Positions 1-8,188 are shown, numbered from the stretch's first letter. The stretch is 15,121 bases of DNA from Synechococcales cyanobacterium 340R_concoct_173_sub (GCA_025354065.1 JANXNM010000723.1:1-15121); one strand, 5' to 3'. The notes: a model not told the origin generated them from the sequence alone. Program-made: numbers and translations.

Positions 1-1
1 T

Positions 2-2221
2 ATCTGGCACACCACAGGCTCAGGCAAAACCTTAACCAGCTTTAAAGCAGCGCGGCTGGCGACGGAGCTAGAGTTTATCGACAAAGTGTTTTTTGTGGTC
101 GATCGGAAAGACCTCGACTACCAGACCATGAAGGAATATCAGCGCTTTTCGCCCGATAGCGTGAATGGTTCTGACAACACTGCGGGGCTGAAGCGTAACC
201 TGGACAAAGACGACAACAAAATCATCGTCACCACCATCCAGAAACTGAATAACCTGATGAAAACCGAAGGCGACCTAGCCATCTACAACAAACAGGTCGT
301 GTTTATTTTTGATGAATGCCACCGCAGTCAGTTTGGTGAAGCGCAGAAGAACTTAAAGAAAAAATTTAAGCGGTTTTATCAGTTTGGATTTACTGGCACG
401 CCGATCTTTGGCGAGGACATTGTGGACGGCAGATTAATCCGTAAAGGGAATGCCTTGGGCGCAGACACCACCGCCAGCGTATTTGGTCGTGAGCTGCATT
501 CCTATGTGATCACCGACGCGATCCGTGATGAAAAAGTGCTGAAGTTCAAGGTGGACTACAACAATGTGCGCCCAAAATTCAAAGCCATTGAAAGCGAGCA
601 GGACGAGCAGAAGCTAAACGCCGCCGAAAATAAACAAGCCCTGTTACACCCCGATCGCATTCGCGAGATTTCCCAATACATCTTGAATAACTTCCGCCAA
701 AAAACTCACCGATCGCAAGGGAGCAGTAAAGGCTTTAATGCCCTGTTTGCCGTGAGCAGTGTAGACGCTGCCAAGCTGTATTACGAAACGTTTAAGCAAT
801 TGCAAAAAGACAGCGATAAACCATTGACGATCGCCACCATTTTCTCTTTTGCAGCCAATGAAGAACAGAATGCAAAGGGAGATTCCCCAGATGAAGGCTT
901 TGATGTCTCCGCCATGAACAGCAGTGCCAAAGAATTTTTAGGCGTGGCGATCGCCGACTATAACACCCTGTTTAAAACCAACTTCAGCGTAGATAACAAC
1001 AGTTTTCAAAACTACTACCGCGATCTTGCCAAACAAGTAAAAGCCAAAGAAATCGACCTGCTAATTGTAGTGGGTATGTTCCTGACAGGCTTCGATGCAC
1101 CTACACTCAATACGCTGTTTGTAGACAAAAACCTGCGCTATCACGGTTTACTGCAAGCCTATTCACGCACCAACCGTATTTATGATGCCACCAAAACTTT
1201 TGGCAATATCGTCACCTTCCGCGATTTAGAACAAGCCACGATCGATGCCATTACCCTGTTTGGCGATACAAACACCAAAAACGTAGTACTCGAAAAAAGC
1301 TACAAGGAATATATGGGCGGCTTTACCGATGTGGTGACGGGTGAAGCGCGGCGCGGCTTTGTGGAGGTGGTGACAGAGTTAGAACAGCGGTTTCCCAACC
1401 CCGACGAGATTGTTTTAGAAAAAGACAAAAAAGACTTTGCCAAGCTGTTTGGCGAATATTTGCGCGTTGAAAATGTGCTGCAAAACTACGATGAATTTGC
1501 CAGCCTGAAAGCCCTGCAACATGTCGATATGAATGACCCGACGGCGGTTGAAGCGTTTAAAACGGAACACTATTTAAGTGACGAAGACCTGACGGCACTG
1601 CAAGCAATCAAGGTTCCTGCCGATCGAACCATTCAAGATTACCGCTCCACCTACAACGATATTCGCGACTGGTTGCGTCGGGAAAAAGCGGGCAGTGAAA
1701 CAGAAACATCCGCGATCGATTGGGATGATGTGGTGTTTGAAGTGGATTTGCTGAAATCCCAAGAGATCAATCTGGATTACATTCTTGAGCTGATTTTCGA
1801 GCAGAATAAAAAGAATAAAAGTAAAGGTGAATTGATCGAAGAAGCTCGCCGCTTGATTCGCGCCAGCCTAGGCAATCGAGCCAAAGAAAGCCTGATTGTG
1901 GATTTCATTAATCAAACCAATCTCGATAAGATGGCAGATAAAGCCAGCATCATTGATACATTCTATATATTTGCCCAAGCCGAGCAAACCCGCGAAGCAG
2001 ATGATCTGATTTGTTCAGAAGGCTTGAATGAGGAAGCAGCCAAGCGCTATATCAGTGCCTCCCTGAAACGTGAGTTTGCCAGCGAGAACGGGACTGAGTT
2101 AAATTCCACCCTGCCTAAAATGAGTCCGCTTAATCCAGAATACAAAACCAAGAAGCAGAGCGTTTTCCAAAAAATTGCGGCGTTTGTTGAGAAGTTTAAA
2201 GGCGTAGGCGGGCAGATTTAG
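2..2221 (+). CDS. hsdR: Type I restriction enzyme R subunit (HsdR), 5' truncated by window edge
   Basis: This is the ATP-dependent motor and cleavage subunit of a type I restriction-modification complex. The frame is open from base 2, giving 739 residues before the TAG stop. An internal GTG at 86 is not the true start, because the Walker A motif TTGSGKT lies upstream of it at residues 4-10. Further superfamily 2 helicase motifs follow: DECHRSQ (about residue 104), FTGTP (about 130), [16 protein letters not shown] (about 360) and the motif VI segment [10 protein letters not shown] (about 383). The C-terminal roughly 300 residues are the helical HsdM-contacting part. Full HsdR proteins are about 1000 residues, so the N-terminal PD-(D/E)XK nuclease domain should lie just before the window; hsdM and hsdS are not in view. 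No frameshift or internal stop was seen. The identity rests on family motifs and is very secure; the specificity of the system cannot be told. Confidence 0.96.
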   Translation: MWHTTGSGKTLTSFKAARLATELEFIDKVFFVVDRKDLDYQTMKEYQRFSPDSVNGSDNTAGLKRNLDKDDNKIIVTTIQKLNNLMKTEGDLAIYNKQVVFIFDECHRSQFGEAQKNLKKKFKRFYQFGFTGTPIFGEDIVDGRLIRKGNALGADTTASVFGRELHSYVITDAIRDEKVLKFKVDYNNVRPKFKAIESEQDEQKLNAAENKQALLHPDRIREISQYILNNFRQKTHRSQGSSKGFNALFAVSSVDAAKLYYETFKQLQKDSDKPLTIATIFSFAANEEQNAKGDSPDEGFDVSAMNSSAKEFLGVAIADYNTLFKTNFSVDNNSFQNYYRDLAKQVKAKEIDLLIVVGMFLTGFDAPTLNTLFVDKNLRYHGLLQAYSRTNRIYDATKTFGNIVTFRDLEQATIDAITLFGDTNTKNVVLEKSYKEYMGGFTDVVTGEARRGFVEVVTELEQRFPNPDEIVLEKDKKDFAKLFGEYLRVENVLQNYDEFASLKALQHVDMNDPTAVEAFKTEHYLSDEDLTALQAIKVPADRTIQDYRSTYNDIRDWLRREKAGSETETSAIDWDDVVFEVDLLKSQEINLDYILELIFEQNKKNKSKGELIEEARRLIRASLGNRAKESLIVDFINQTNLDKMADKASIIDTFYIFAQAEQTREADDLICSEGLNEEAAKRYISASLKREFASENGTELNSTLPKMSPLNPEYKTKKQSVFQKIAAFVEKFKGVGGQI

Positions 2222-2350
2222 AACGTAGCTCAAGGGTTTAAAGTTATGATTGCAAAGGTTGTCCATCGAGGTTAATCTGCACCCTTATGTGGCAGAAATT
2301 CAAAAATTGCAGAGCTTGAACCCCGTTCCGAATTTGGAATTGCTAGGGGG

Positions 2351-3265
2351 CTATGACGGTTTCAACAAACCCGTTTCACGGAGGAATTCCTTCGCTACAT
2401 CCGCAGGCTCACGTTGCTTGCCGCTCACCTCATAATTCAGTCGTCGCATTACCTCATCGGTGATCTTAGGAGCCAGCCCATTCAAAGCATCACGCAAAGT
2501 AGGCTGGACTTCTAACACAGCAGATCTAACCACAGGGGCGACATGATAGGGCGGATAGAATGCCTTATCGTCTTCTAGGAGAACGAGCCTCAACGTCGTC
2601 AACTCGCCATCCGTGCCAAAGGCTAACACAACATCCGCTTGACCATTGGCGATCGCCTTGTATCGCAGGCCCGGATCGGCGGGAATCAGCTTTTTGAAGT
2701 TAAAATCACCGTAGAGCTTCTTGAGACCAGGCAGGCCATCCTCTCGCCCTTGGAACTCAGGTGGGGCAATGATGGTCAGTTTGCTGGCATTGGCAACCAT
2801 ATCTGAAATCGTCTTGATGCCATACTTTTTGGCCGTTGCTTGGGTCATCGCCAAGACAGTTTTGTTGTCCATCGGCGATGGAGTCAGCCAGATCAGTTTA
2901 AATTGTTCCTGATAGGCTTTGGCAACGGTTTCAAATACCTGCTGGGGGTTGTGATTAACGGGCAACTTCAACACCGTCAGCAGTCCCGTGCCTGTATATT
3001 CCGGGTATAGATCAATCTGACCACTGAGTAACGCAGCATGGGCAACGGGCGTACCACCCAGATTAAGCTTCCGCTGTACTTTTAGACCACTGTTTTCCAG
3101 CATCGAAGCGTACATTTCACCCAGAATAAAAGACTCCGTAAAGTCCTTCGATCCCACGGTGATCACCTCACTAGCGGCATTGCGGGGACTGCTACAGCCG
3201 ATCGTCATCATCACCAGCAGCAGTGGCAAGACGAGCAGAACTAGTAATCGACTAATTTTTCTCAT
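2351..3265 (-). CDS. Glycine betaine/choline-type ABC transporter substrate-binding lipoprotein
   Basis: The 304-residue protein belongs to the OsmF/OpuCC/ProX-like quaternary-amine binding family. It would capture a substrate such as glycine betaine or choline outside the membrane for ABC uptake. Residues 1-24 form a lipoprotein signal: Lys/Arg start, a leucine-rich core, then TIGC with Cys24 as the lipid anchor. Family signatures are GSKDFTES (38-45), LGGT (69-72), DLYPEYTGT (85-93), TDGEL (218-222) and YPPYHVAPVVR (237-247). The ATG is preceded by GGGGGA about 10 nt upstream, which supports the start. The gene stands alone. Its downstream neighbour hsdR is convergent, the upstream MurL-like gene ends 147 nt away, and no permease or ATPase adjoins it, so partners must be elsewhere or it acts with a shared transporter. 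The exact ligand cannot be read from sequence. Confidence 0.9.
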   Translation of the reverse strand: MRKISRLLVLLVLPLLLVMMTIGCSSPRNAASEVITVGSKDFTESFILGEMYASMLENSGLKVQRKLNLGGTPVAHAALLSGQIDLYPEYTGTGLLTVLKLPVNHNPQQVFETVAKAYQEQFKLIWLTPSPMDNKTVLAMTQATAKKYGIKTISDMVANASKLTIIAPPEFQGREDGLPGLKKLYGDFNFKKLIPADPGLRYKAIANGQADVVLAFGTDGELTTLRLVLLEDDKAFYPPYHVAPVVRSAVLEVQPTLRDALNGLAPKITDEVMRRLNYEVSGKQREPADVAKEFLRETGLLKPS

Positions 3266-3412
3266 GGTCTGAATTCCCCCACGATCGTACTCTATAGGTC
3301 TGGCACTAGTATTGTCTCACGCTGGGAGGGTTAAAATCCTCGCCACTCAGGTTTAACAAGAGAATAGTTCTATTGTGGTAATAGCAATATGACGGACGAC
3401 AGAGTGAATGAA

Positions 3413-4771
3413 TTATAAGTAAGGCTTGATGCGACTTAAGACAAAATCAGGAATGTTATGCTCTGTTTCATAGACTCGATCGTATTTTTGCTCGATCGCG
3501 AACCAATCAATAGACGAGTCTTGTAAGAACGTTTCCTGAAACAGATCAAGTGCTTTTCCCGACAATCCTTTTTCCCAACACTTATACATATTGAGACGGC
3601 TCTCATCAACTTCTCCAATACATTCAAAAGGAGTATGCGAGGCTAGTCCCAACATCTGTTTAAAGGTGAGCAGTAAATCTGGATCATCAAATAAGTTTTT
3701 TTCAAAAATAGAATCAACCAACTTCGGCGGAAAAACCGACATTAAACCCAACCAGACATAGGCGCATTTCGGACACTTTTTGCACCAGGGTTTTTGAATA
3801 TTACACGAATGAATTTTGTCCAAAACTTCTGGATATCGGGCCAAATTTTTGAAAATCCGAACATCATAAATAGGCTGTAGCAGGCTGAAATACGTAAAAT
3901 TAGTTAAAAGGTTGTTTTGAATAAATTGATTCAGCAATGTCTCTGCCGCAAAACTTTTCCCCCATTGATGATTCACTTCCCGGTTGATTTCCGGCCAGAA
4001 AAAGTTCCCTGTATTTGCACTTTTTTCATGGGATAAATTCAGATCATGATATTCCCACTGTAGAGCCAAAAATAAGGACTCAAATACAGAAACAGGGGTT
4101 TCGGGAATCGTGATTTTAGCAATTTGTGGGAAATAAAGTTCTAGAAATGGATGCTCAACAAAATTATCATAGATAGAAATTTTATGTTTTCTAATTGGAG
4201 CAGCACAATCCAATACGTCAGCGATCAAGTCATGTTGAGCTTCGGCTTTTCCATAAATGCTGTGAGCATATTGCATCGAAGCAAATGGAATATCAGCTTC
4301 CTGCAATATCTTCATGGCCACGATGCTATCTTTACCACCACCACAGCCCGTTAGAGTTGTTTGACGATCGCCCAAAATCTCAGTAGGGTGGCTTTCCCCC
4401 AGTTCTTTCCCAGGAAAAATCATCTCGGGTCCAGCATAGTCAGTCACTTGATTTTCATACCAGTGCTGTGCAAAGACTCCGGCGTAAACCTGATAAAAGA
4501 GATCGATTGACTCAGAAGATAAATGCTCAGCTAGGGTAGAAACATCATAATTTTTTGGAAAAAGTGAACATAACTTCATGCCTTCAAATAAAGCAATATG
4601 GGCCGCAATGCAATCAATGACGGATTGGGAATATTTTAACGCTAAAGCCGGAAAGGAAACATCATGATAAAAAACCTGAGTAGAAAACTGAAATTCATCG
4701 GCACAATAGAGAATCTGTAGATGATGGGCATGAATCGTTAGTGCGGCAATTTTAATGGTTTCAATTTTCAT
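3413..4771 (-). CDS. MurL-like ATP-pyrophosphatase/epimerase family protein
   Basis: This 452-residue protein resembles MurL, the Xanthomonas enzyme that uses ATP (releasing AMP and PPi) to invert the terminal L-Glu of UDP-MurNAc-L-Ala-L-Glu. Visible signatures are the PP-loop GGGKDS (144-149), EVNHQWGK (265-272), YFSLLQP (294-300), a cysteine cluster C323-x6-C330-x2-C333-x2-C336 ending in CPKC, FEKNLFDD (356-363) and PFECIGE (381-387). From memory of MurL these occur in the same order. The cysteines could bind zinc or an Fe-S cluster. It starts 3 nt after the DUF427 stop, so translation is probably coupled, and it is the last gene of the egtD cluster. Five hand-counted 60-base stretches give 27-47% G+C, below neighbours at about 50-58%, hinting at transfer. 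Cyanobacteria normally make D-Glu with MurI and no murD lies nearby, so a true murein role is doubtful. Family membership is fairly sure; the substrate is unknown. Confidence 0.8.
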   Translation of the reverse strand: MKIETIKIAALTIHAHHLQILYCADEFQFSTQVFYHDVSFPALALKYSQSVIDCIAAHIALFEGMKLCSLFPKNYDVSTLAEHLSSESIDLFYQVYAGVFAQHWYENQVTDYAGPEMIFPGKELGESHPTEILGDRQTTLTGCGGGKDSIVAMKILQEADIPFASMQYAHSIYGKAEAQHDLIADVLDCAAPIRKHKISIYDNFVEHPFLELYFPQIAKITIPETPVSVFESLFLALQWEYHDLNLSHEKSANTGNFFWPEINREVNHQWGKSFAAETLLNQFIQNNLLTNFTYFSLLQPIYDVRIFKNLARYPEVLDKIHSCNIQKPWCKKCPKCAYVWLGLMSVFPPKLVDSIFEKNLFDDPDLLLTFKQMLGLASHTPFECIGEVDESRLNMYKCWEKGLSGKALDLFQETFLQDSSIDWFAIEQKYDRVYETEHNIPDFVLSRIKPYL

Positions 4772-4774
4772 GAT

Positions 4775-5272
4775 TTACCATCCCCAAGTTCCTGGTTCAC
4801 CTTTGAACGGCCCAACGATATCCGTTGTAATCCATCCTCCATAGAAATCACCGGATTGGGGAATAACCTGTTCATCATTAACAAAGCAAGCATCCATTAA
4901 AATAGCAATAAACCCATAGCATTCTTGAATGGATACAAAATCCGGTGTCGGGTCAAAATATCGCCAAGCAGCGGCAGGGATGGTTTGATTCCCAATGCTA
5001 ATATCGTAATATTCGTACCGTCCTTTCCATTCACACACCCCTCTTTTAGTGGCTTTGATTAGATGTTCTAGCTTAATGTCTGCGGCAGGGAAATAATACG
5101 TCGGAGGATGGCTCGTTTCTAAGACCCGTTTGCCTCTACTGGTTTCCGCCAAAATGATGTCCTGACAAATTACCTTTAGGTGTTTATTCGTGTCCTCTAC
5201 GATCGCAGGACGAGGATAATCCCAAGCGGATTCTTGACCAGGTTTTGGGGGGATTGAGTTAGTAGGTCGCAT
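4775..5272 (-). CDS. DUF427 domain protein
   Basis: The 165-residue soluble protein belongs to the DUF427 family, a beta-rich domain with no assigned reaction. Characteristic segments are ESAWDYPRP (14-22), ETSHPPTYYFPAADI (about 52-66), CEWKGRYEYY (about 80) and AAAWRYFDPTPDF (about 99). The C-terminal stretch GDFYGGWITTDIVGPFKG followed by GTWGW I associate with cyanobacterial members. A longer reading from 5320 is possible, but the ATG at 5272 is preferred because AGGAGA stands 8 nt before it and the family homology begins just after. It lies between egtD (64 nt upstream) and the MurL-like gene (3 nt downstream), so it should share their transcript. A sampled 60-base line is only 33% G+C, like the MurL-like gene and unlike egtD. 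There are no membrane segments or signal peptide. Its role in the cluster is unknown. Confidence 0.88.
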   Translation of the reverse strand: MRPTNSIPPKPGQESAWDYPRPAIVEDTNKHLKVICQDIILAETSRGKRVLETSHPPTYYFPAADIKLEHLIKATKRGVCEWKGRYEYYDISIGNQTIPAAAWRYFDPTPDFVSIQECYGFIAILMDACFVNDEQVIPQSGDFYGGWITTDIVGPFKGEPGTWGW

Positions 5273-5280
5273 GGTTAAAG

Positions 5281-5286
5281 TCTCCT
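5281..5286 (-). promoter_or_regulatory. Ribosome binding site deciding the DUF427 start
   Basis: On the minus strand the hexamer reads AGGAGA, 8 nt before the ATG at 5272. It is the best Shine-Dalgarno in the egtD cluster. It favours the 165-residue product over the 16-codon-longer reading from 5320. Confidence 0.75.
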
Positions 5287-5336
5287 GATTAAGTGGACTG
5301 AATAATAGGGTGTGTTGCAAGATGGGAAACCAGCCG

Positions 5337-6356
5337 TTAAGCTCGGCAAAGAATTAACCCAAACCACTGTTGAGGATCGGTCCAAGTTTGAATTGGCTTC
5401 AATCCGTGTGATTCAAGCTGGATTTGCAGGGCGACCAAATCAAATTTGCGAGAAATTTCAGTTAGAATACTTTCCCCGGCTTGAAAGGAGACGTTTAAAT
5501 TCAAATCATTCAATGATACTTGATGATCTTTATGACAGTGAAGATACATTTCAATCTGATTATCAACTGGATTGTAAATGGCTTGGTGGGTAAATAAGTC
5601 GAGGTCAAAGTTACCCTGAAATCTCCAGTTTAAATGAGAGAGCATATTCAAATTGAATGCAGCCGTTACCTGTTGGCGATCGTTGTAGGCGGGTTCTAAA
5701 ATGTCTCTAGTTTTTTGTAAGTCAATTCCTAGTAAAAAATAATCCCCTGGAGCCAACACCGTTGCGATTTGGGTCATAAATTGATCACAGGCCGCCGGGG
5801 TGAAGTTGCCCAAGCTACTACCCAAGAAAAAAAGCATCCGTTGGCTTAATGTAGCCGATGGTAATTTCGCCAGAGCTTGCTCATAGGTGCCAACCCATCC
5901 TTGTACCTTTAAAGTCGGATAATCGGTTAGTAATTGTTCGGCACTCTGGGTCAGAATCCGCGCACTCACATCAATGGGTTGATAGTGCAGGGGATGGTCT
6001 TGTAGCTGGTACGCATCAAGAAGCAAGCGGGTTTTTGTGGAACTGCCACTACCCAATTCGACCAGTTCACAACTACCCGTACACTGCGCGATCGCAGGTG
6101 CATAATGGTGCAGAATCCAGGCTTCTGTACGGGTTGGATAATATTCTGGTAGAGCGCATATTTGCTCAAATAGTTGTGACCCACGATCGTCATAAAAGTA
6201 CTGCGGAGGCAATACCTTAGGCGATTGGGTGAGTCCATCAATTACATTCTGCCCAACTGCGATCGGAGAATGTTCCGAGGGGCTGAAGTGTTGAATTTGT
6301 AACCGAGATTGCAGTAAATCCGGTGCTTTCCAGGTAGCGGTTGATGTGATTTGCAT
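5337..6356 (-). CDS. egtD: L-histidine N-alpha-methyltransferase (hercynine synthase) EgtD
   Basis: EgtD transfers three methyl groups from SAM to the alpha-amine of histidine, giving hercynine, the first step of ergothioneine synthesis. The protein is 339 residues, slightly longer than the mycobacterial enzyme. The hallmark N-terminal block PPQYFYDDRGSQLFEQI leads to LPEYYPTRTE (69-78), and the SAM-binding loop is ELGSGSSTKTR (100-110). Histidine-binding residues known from the mycobacterial structure all have counterparts: Tyr55, Tyr72, Asn184 (in GNFTP), Tyr224 (in AYNDRQQ), Glu300 and Ser302 (in LTEISRKF). It should therefore be a genuine histidine methyltransferase. It heads a minus-strand cluster with DUF427 and a MurL-like protein. 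No egtB, the usual oxidative sulfur-insertion partner, is found in the window. A sampled line is 50% G+C. No clear ribosome site precedes the ATG; the promoter must lie in 6357-6625. Confidence 0.93.
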   Translation of the reverse strand: MQITSTATWKAPDLLQSRLQIQHFSPSEHSPIAVGQNVIDGLTQSPKVLPPQYFYDDRGSQLFEQICALPEYYPTRTEAWILHHYAPAIAQCTGSCELVELGSGSSTKTRLLLDAYQLQDHPLHYQPIDVSARILTQSAEQLLTDYPTLKVQGWVGTYEQALAKLPSATLSQRMLFFLGSSLGNFTPAACDQFMTQIATVLAPGDYFLLGIDLQKTRDILEPAYNDRQQVTAAFNLNMLSHLNWRFQGNFDLDLFTHQAIYNPVDNQIEMYLHCHKDHQVSLNDLNLNVSFQAGESILTEISRKFDLVALQIQLESHGLKPIQTWTDPQQWFGLILCRA

Positions 6357-6554
6357 CGTTAGAGTTCAATCTAAGGTGGAGAAATGGGTCAAGCTTGCTC
6401 TCTGGAAACAGGAGTATTCTAAATCAATGAGTCCATCTAGGAGATAACTCGCTAATTCAAATCTGAAGTACACCTAACGTTACCCCGAGAATCAGAGTTA
6501 AGCACTTATTCTAATCAATTGAACGAAGGCCAAACCCCGAATTGTCTTGTTTAA

Positions 6555-6591
6555 CTTGTCACGAGTCAGGCTTTCGATCGTTCACAGATTG
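6555..6591 (-). repeat. 37-bp direct repeat, relic of the ABC ATPase 3' coding end
   Basis: This segment matches 7292-7328 at 33 of 37 positions in the same orientation, with 22 identical bases in a row (6562-6583 against 7299-7320). All four differences are A/G transitions on the plus strand. On the minus strand it still encodes TIESLTRDK, as in the ABC gene's tail, but an in-frame TGA stands just before it. Homology stops at both edges. It is either a broken remnant of a former ABC gene or a short duplication. It lies in the leader between the secreted-protein gene and egtD. Confidence 0.8.
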
Positions 6592-6625
6592 TGAAATTAA
6601 TAAGTCCCTAGAAGACAACTCAGAC

Positions 6626-7162
6626 CTAATCCGTCCCACCCCAGCGCCAAGATGGATTCCCGGCTTCAATCTTCTGCTGAAGAATCACCATTGTGTATCC
6701 ATTGATGTCCGATATCCCCGTCGTATCGAGAATAAAGTAAGCATTCCCATTAATAAATCGCATCCGCAACAGAGAACTCGACATCGGTGCATCCTTATTT
6801 TCAACTAGTCCCCCTGTCGCCACACAACTGCGAAACTCAGGCTTCAGACGGGCACGCCAAGTCACACTAAACCGATCGCTCCCCTCAAACTCCACCGCCT
6901 CCCCAATCTGCTGGAGCTGAGCTTTTCCAGAGCTATCATAGCCACCCTCCCGATAGGGACTCGGCTGAATCATCACTTTTACTTCCTTTGGACATTTCCC
7001 CGGCTGAGCAGTTTTTTCTAGCATCGGGTAAACGCGCAGGGTTTGGACTTGGGGTTTTGGCATCTTGGAATTTGCAACCTCAGCTTGGGCGGCTGGACCA
7101 AGTAGGCAAATACTCAGCAGTCCTAGACTACAAGCGATCATCGTAATAGGTCGATGGAACAT
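6626..7162 (-). CDS. Small exported protein of unknown function
   Basis: I do not recognise this family. The 178-residue product begins with a Sec signal peptide (residues 1-27: His/Arg start, a core rich in Leu, Ile and Cys, then GPAAQA with cleavage likely before Glu28). The mature part of about 150 residues is polar and probably beta-rich, with cysteines in PGKCPKE and RSCVATGG that could form a disulfide in the periplasm. It ends in a Trp/Gly-rich tail (NPSWRWGGTD). A longer reading from a TTG at 7219 exists, but the ATG at 7162 has AAGG upstream and puts the signal peptide at the N-terminus. It is flanked by the 37-bp direct repeats at 6555 and 7292, so gene plus flanks may be an inserted or duplicated module. 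The upstream ABC ATPase gene ends 84 nt away on the same strand, but no functional link is evident. Confidence 0.75.
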   Translation of the reverse strand: MFHRPITMIACSLGLLSICLLGPAAQAEVANSKMPKPQVQTLRVYPMLEKTAQPGKCPKEVKVMIQPSPYREGGYDSSGKAQLQQIGEAVEFEGSDRFSVTWRARLKPEFRSCVATGGLVENKDAPMSSSLLRMRFINGNAYFILDTTGISDINGYTMVILQQKIEAGNPSWRWGGTD

Positions 7163-7246
7163 AACACAGCCTTTCTTACTAGTAATATCGGTCTTATTCA
7201 AATCTAGCCGTAAACTCAATGTATTTTTAATACAAAATTTTATGGT

Positions 7247-8188
7247 TCAAGTCTTTCGAGTGAGTGCAAGGAACACATCCGTCAAGGTTGCCTTATCGCG
7301 AGTCAGGCTTTCGATCGTTCGCGGATTGAGAATGTCTAGCACCGCATAAAGTTGGGTTGGATCTTCAATGGTGATTCGTTGACTATCCGATTGATTGTTA
7401 GATTGAGGGACGATCGTAATACCCAGGTGATTCAATTTTGTAATGCAATTTGGGTCGTCCAATAGTTCAGTTAACTGGATATGATAAGCAGTGCCCGAAA
7501 ATTCTTTGATGAGTTCGGCAGTAGCTTTTTCCGCGACGATTTCGCCTTGATTAATGATGGCCGTCCGATCGCTCAAATCTTCCGCTACATCAAGTTGATG
7601 GGTTGTCAACAAAATTCCTTTTCCTTCTGCTGCCACTTCCCGAATCAGTCGTTTTACCGTTTCAGTCGCCTCCACATCAAGCCCAAGCGTTGGCTCATCT
7701 AATAGTAACAAAGCAGGGTCGTGAACTAAAGCTACTGCGATCGCAACTTTTTGCTGCATTCCTCGCGAGAGCTGCTGAACCACGGATTTTCGTTTATGAC
7801 TGAGTTCAAAGCGATCGAGTAACTCCCGACCTCGTTGCCTTGCGACCTTAGGCGATAACCCACGAAGCACCCCAAAATAGGACAGATTTTCCTCAGGAGT
7901 CAGCCGCCAATAGAGATTGCGATTTCCCTCAAGCACCGCCCCAATGCTGGCAAATGCGCGAGTGTCAGCGTGAGGATTGTAGCCGTTGACCGTCACAGAG
8001 CCGTTATCGGGCTGGATTAATCCCGCAATCATTTTGATGCTGGTAGTTTTTCCCGCGCCATTCGGACCGAGGAAGGCCAAGACTTCGCCCCGATCGATCG
8101 ACAGCGACACATCTTTGACAGCCGTTAGAACCGTATCAGGCGTTCGGTAAGTTTTCTGAAGATTGGTAGCGGTGAGGACGGAAGACAT
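7247..8188 (-). CDS. ABC transporter ATP-binding protein (DrrA/multidrug-type)
   Basis: The 313-residue nucleotide-binding subunit would power an ABC-2-type exporter at the cytoplasmic membrane. Walker A is GPNGAGKT (41-48), the ABC signature LSRGMQQ (140-146), Walker B LLLLDEP (160-166) and the H-loop His197 in TTHQLD. The roughly 90-residue C-terminal extension ending in TLTDVFLALT is the regulatory tail usual for DrrA-like ATPases. All catalytic residues are present. No permease gene adjoins it on either side; the upstream neighbour is the divergent bilin lyase. The transported compound therefore cannot be guessed. The ATG lacks a recognisable Shine-Dalgarno. A piece of its 3' coding end is repeated at 6555-6591. 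Confidence 0.92.
   Translation of the reverse strand: MSSVLTATNLQKTYRTPDTVLTAVKDVSLSIDRGEVLAFLGPNGAGKTTSIKMIAGLIQPDNGSVTVNGYNPHADTRAFASIGAVLEGNRNLYWRLTPEENLSYFGVLRGLSPKVARQRGRELLDRFELSHKRKSVVQQLSRGMQQKVAIAVALVHDPALLLLDEPTLGLDVEATETVKRLIREVAAEGKGILLTTHQLDVAEDLSDRTAIINQGEIVAEKATAELIKEFSGTAYHIQLTELLDDPNCITKLNHLGITIVPQSNNQSDSQRITIEDPTQLYAVLDILNPRTIESLTRDKATLTDVFLALTRKT
7292..7328 (-). repeat. 37-bp direct repeat, intact copy inside the ABC ATPase gene
   Basis: This is the in-gene copy of the repeat also found at 6555-6591. It encodes the NPRTIESLTRDK part of the ABC ATPase C-terminal extension. The functional gene runs on for another 14 codons and a stop, so this copy is taken as the parent. The two copies are 737 bp apart, in the same orientation, and enclose the secreted-protein gene. 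Confidence 0.8.

Noticed and set aside
2250..2435. A 61-codon open frame after hsdR whose first part reads like coding sequence.
   Set aside because: It needs a TTG start, lacks a ribosome site, and its second half lies antisense inside the well-supported binding-protein gene. No family was recognised; the 129-nt gap at 2222-2350 is best left as intergenic.
3291..3318. GAGACA and TATAGA with 16-bp spacing on the minus strand before the binding-protein gene.
   Set aside because: The -35 element is poor and the match is no better than expected in 147 bases; kept only as a possible promoter location.
4151..4386. Two plus-strand frames of 63-67 codons opposite the MurL-like gene.
   Set aside because: They are antisense to the conserved PP-loop region and their products have no features; they are shadows of the real gene.
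3413..4771. Reading the MurL-like protein simply as a tRNA-thiolation or 7-cyano-7-deazaguanine (QueC-type) PP-loop enzyme.
   Set aside because: The ordered motifs EVNHQW, the CPKC cluster and PFECIGE fit the MurL family better than TtcA, ThiI, MnmA or QueC, whose surrounding signatures are absent.
6468..6483. GTA-N10-TAC upstream of egtD, resembling an NtcA site.
   Set aside because: The standard spacing is 8 bases, no -10 element at a fitting distance was clear, and such short patterns arise by chance.
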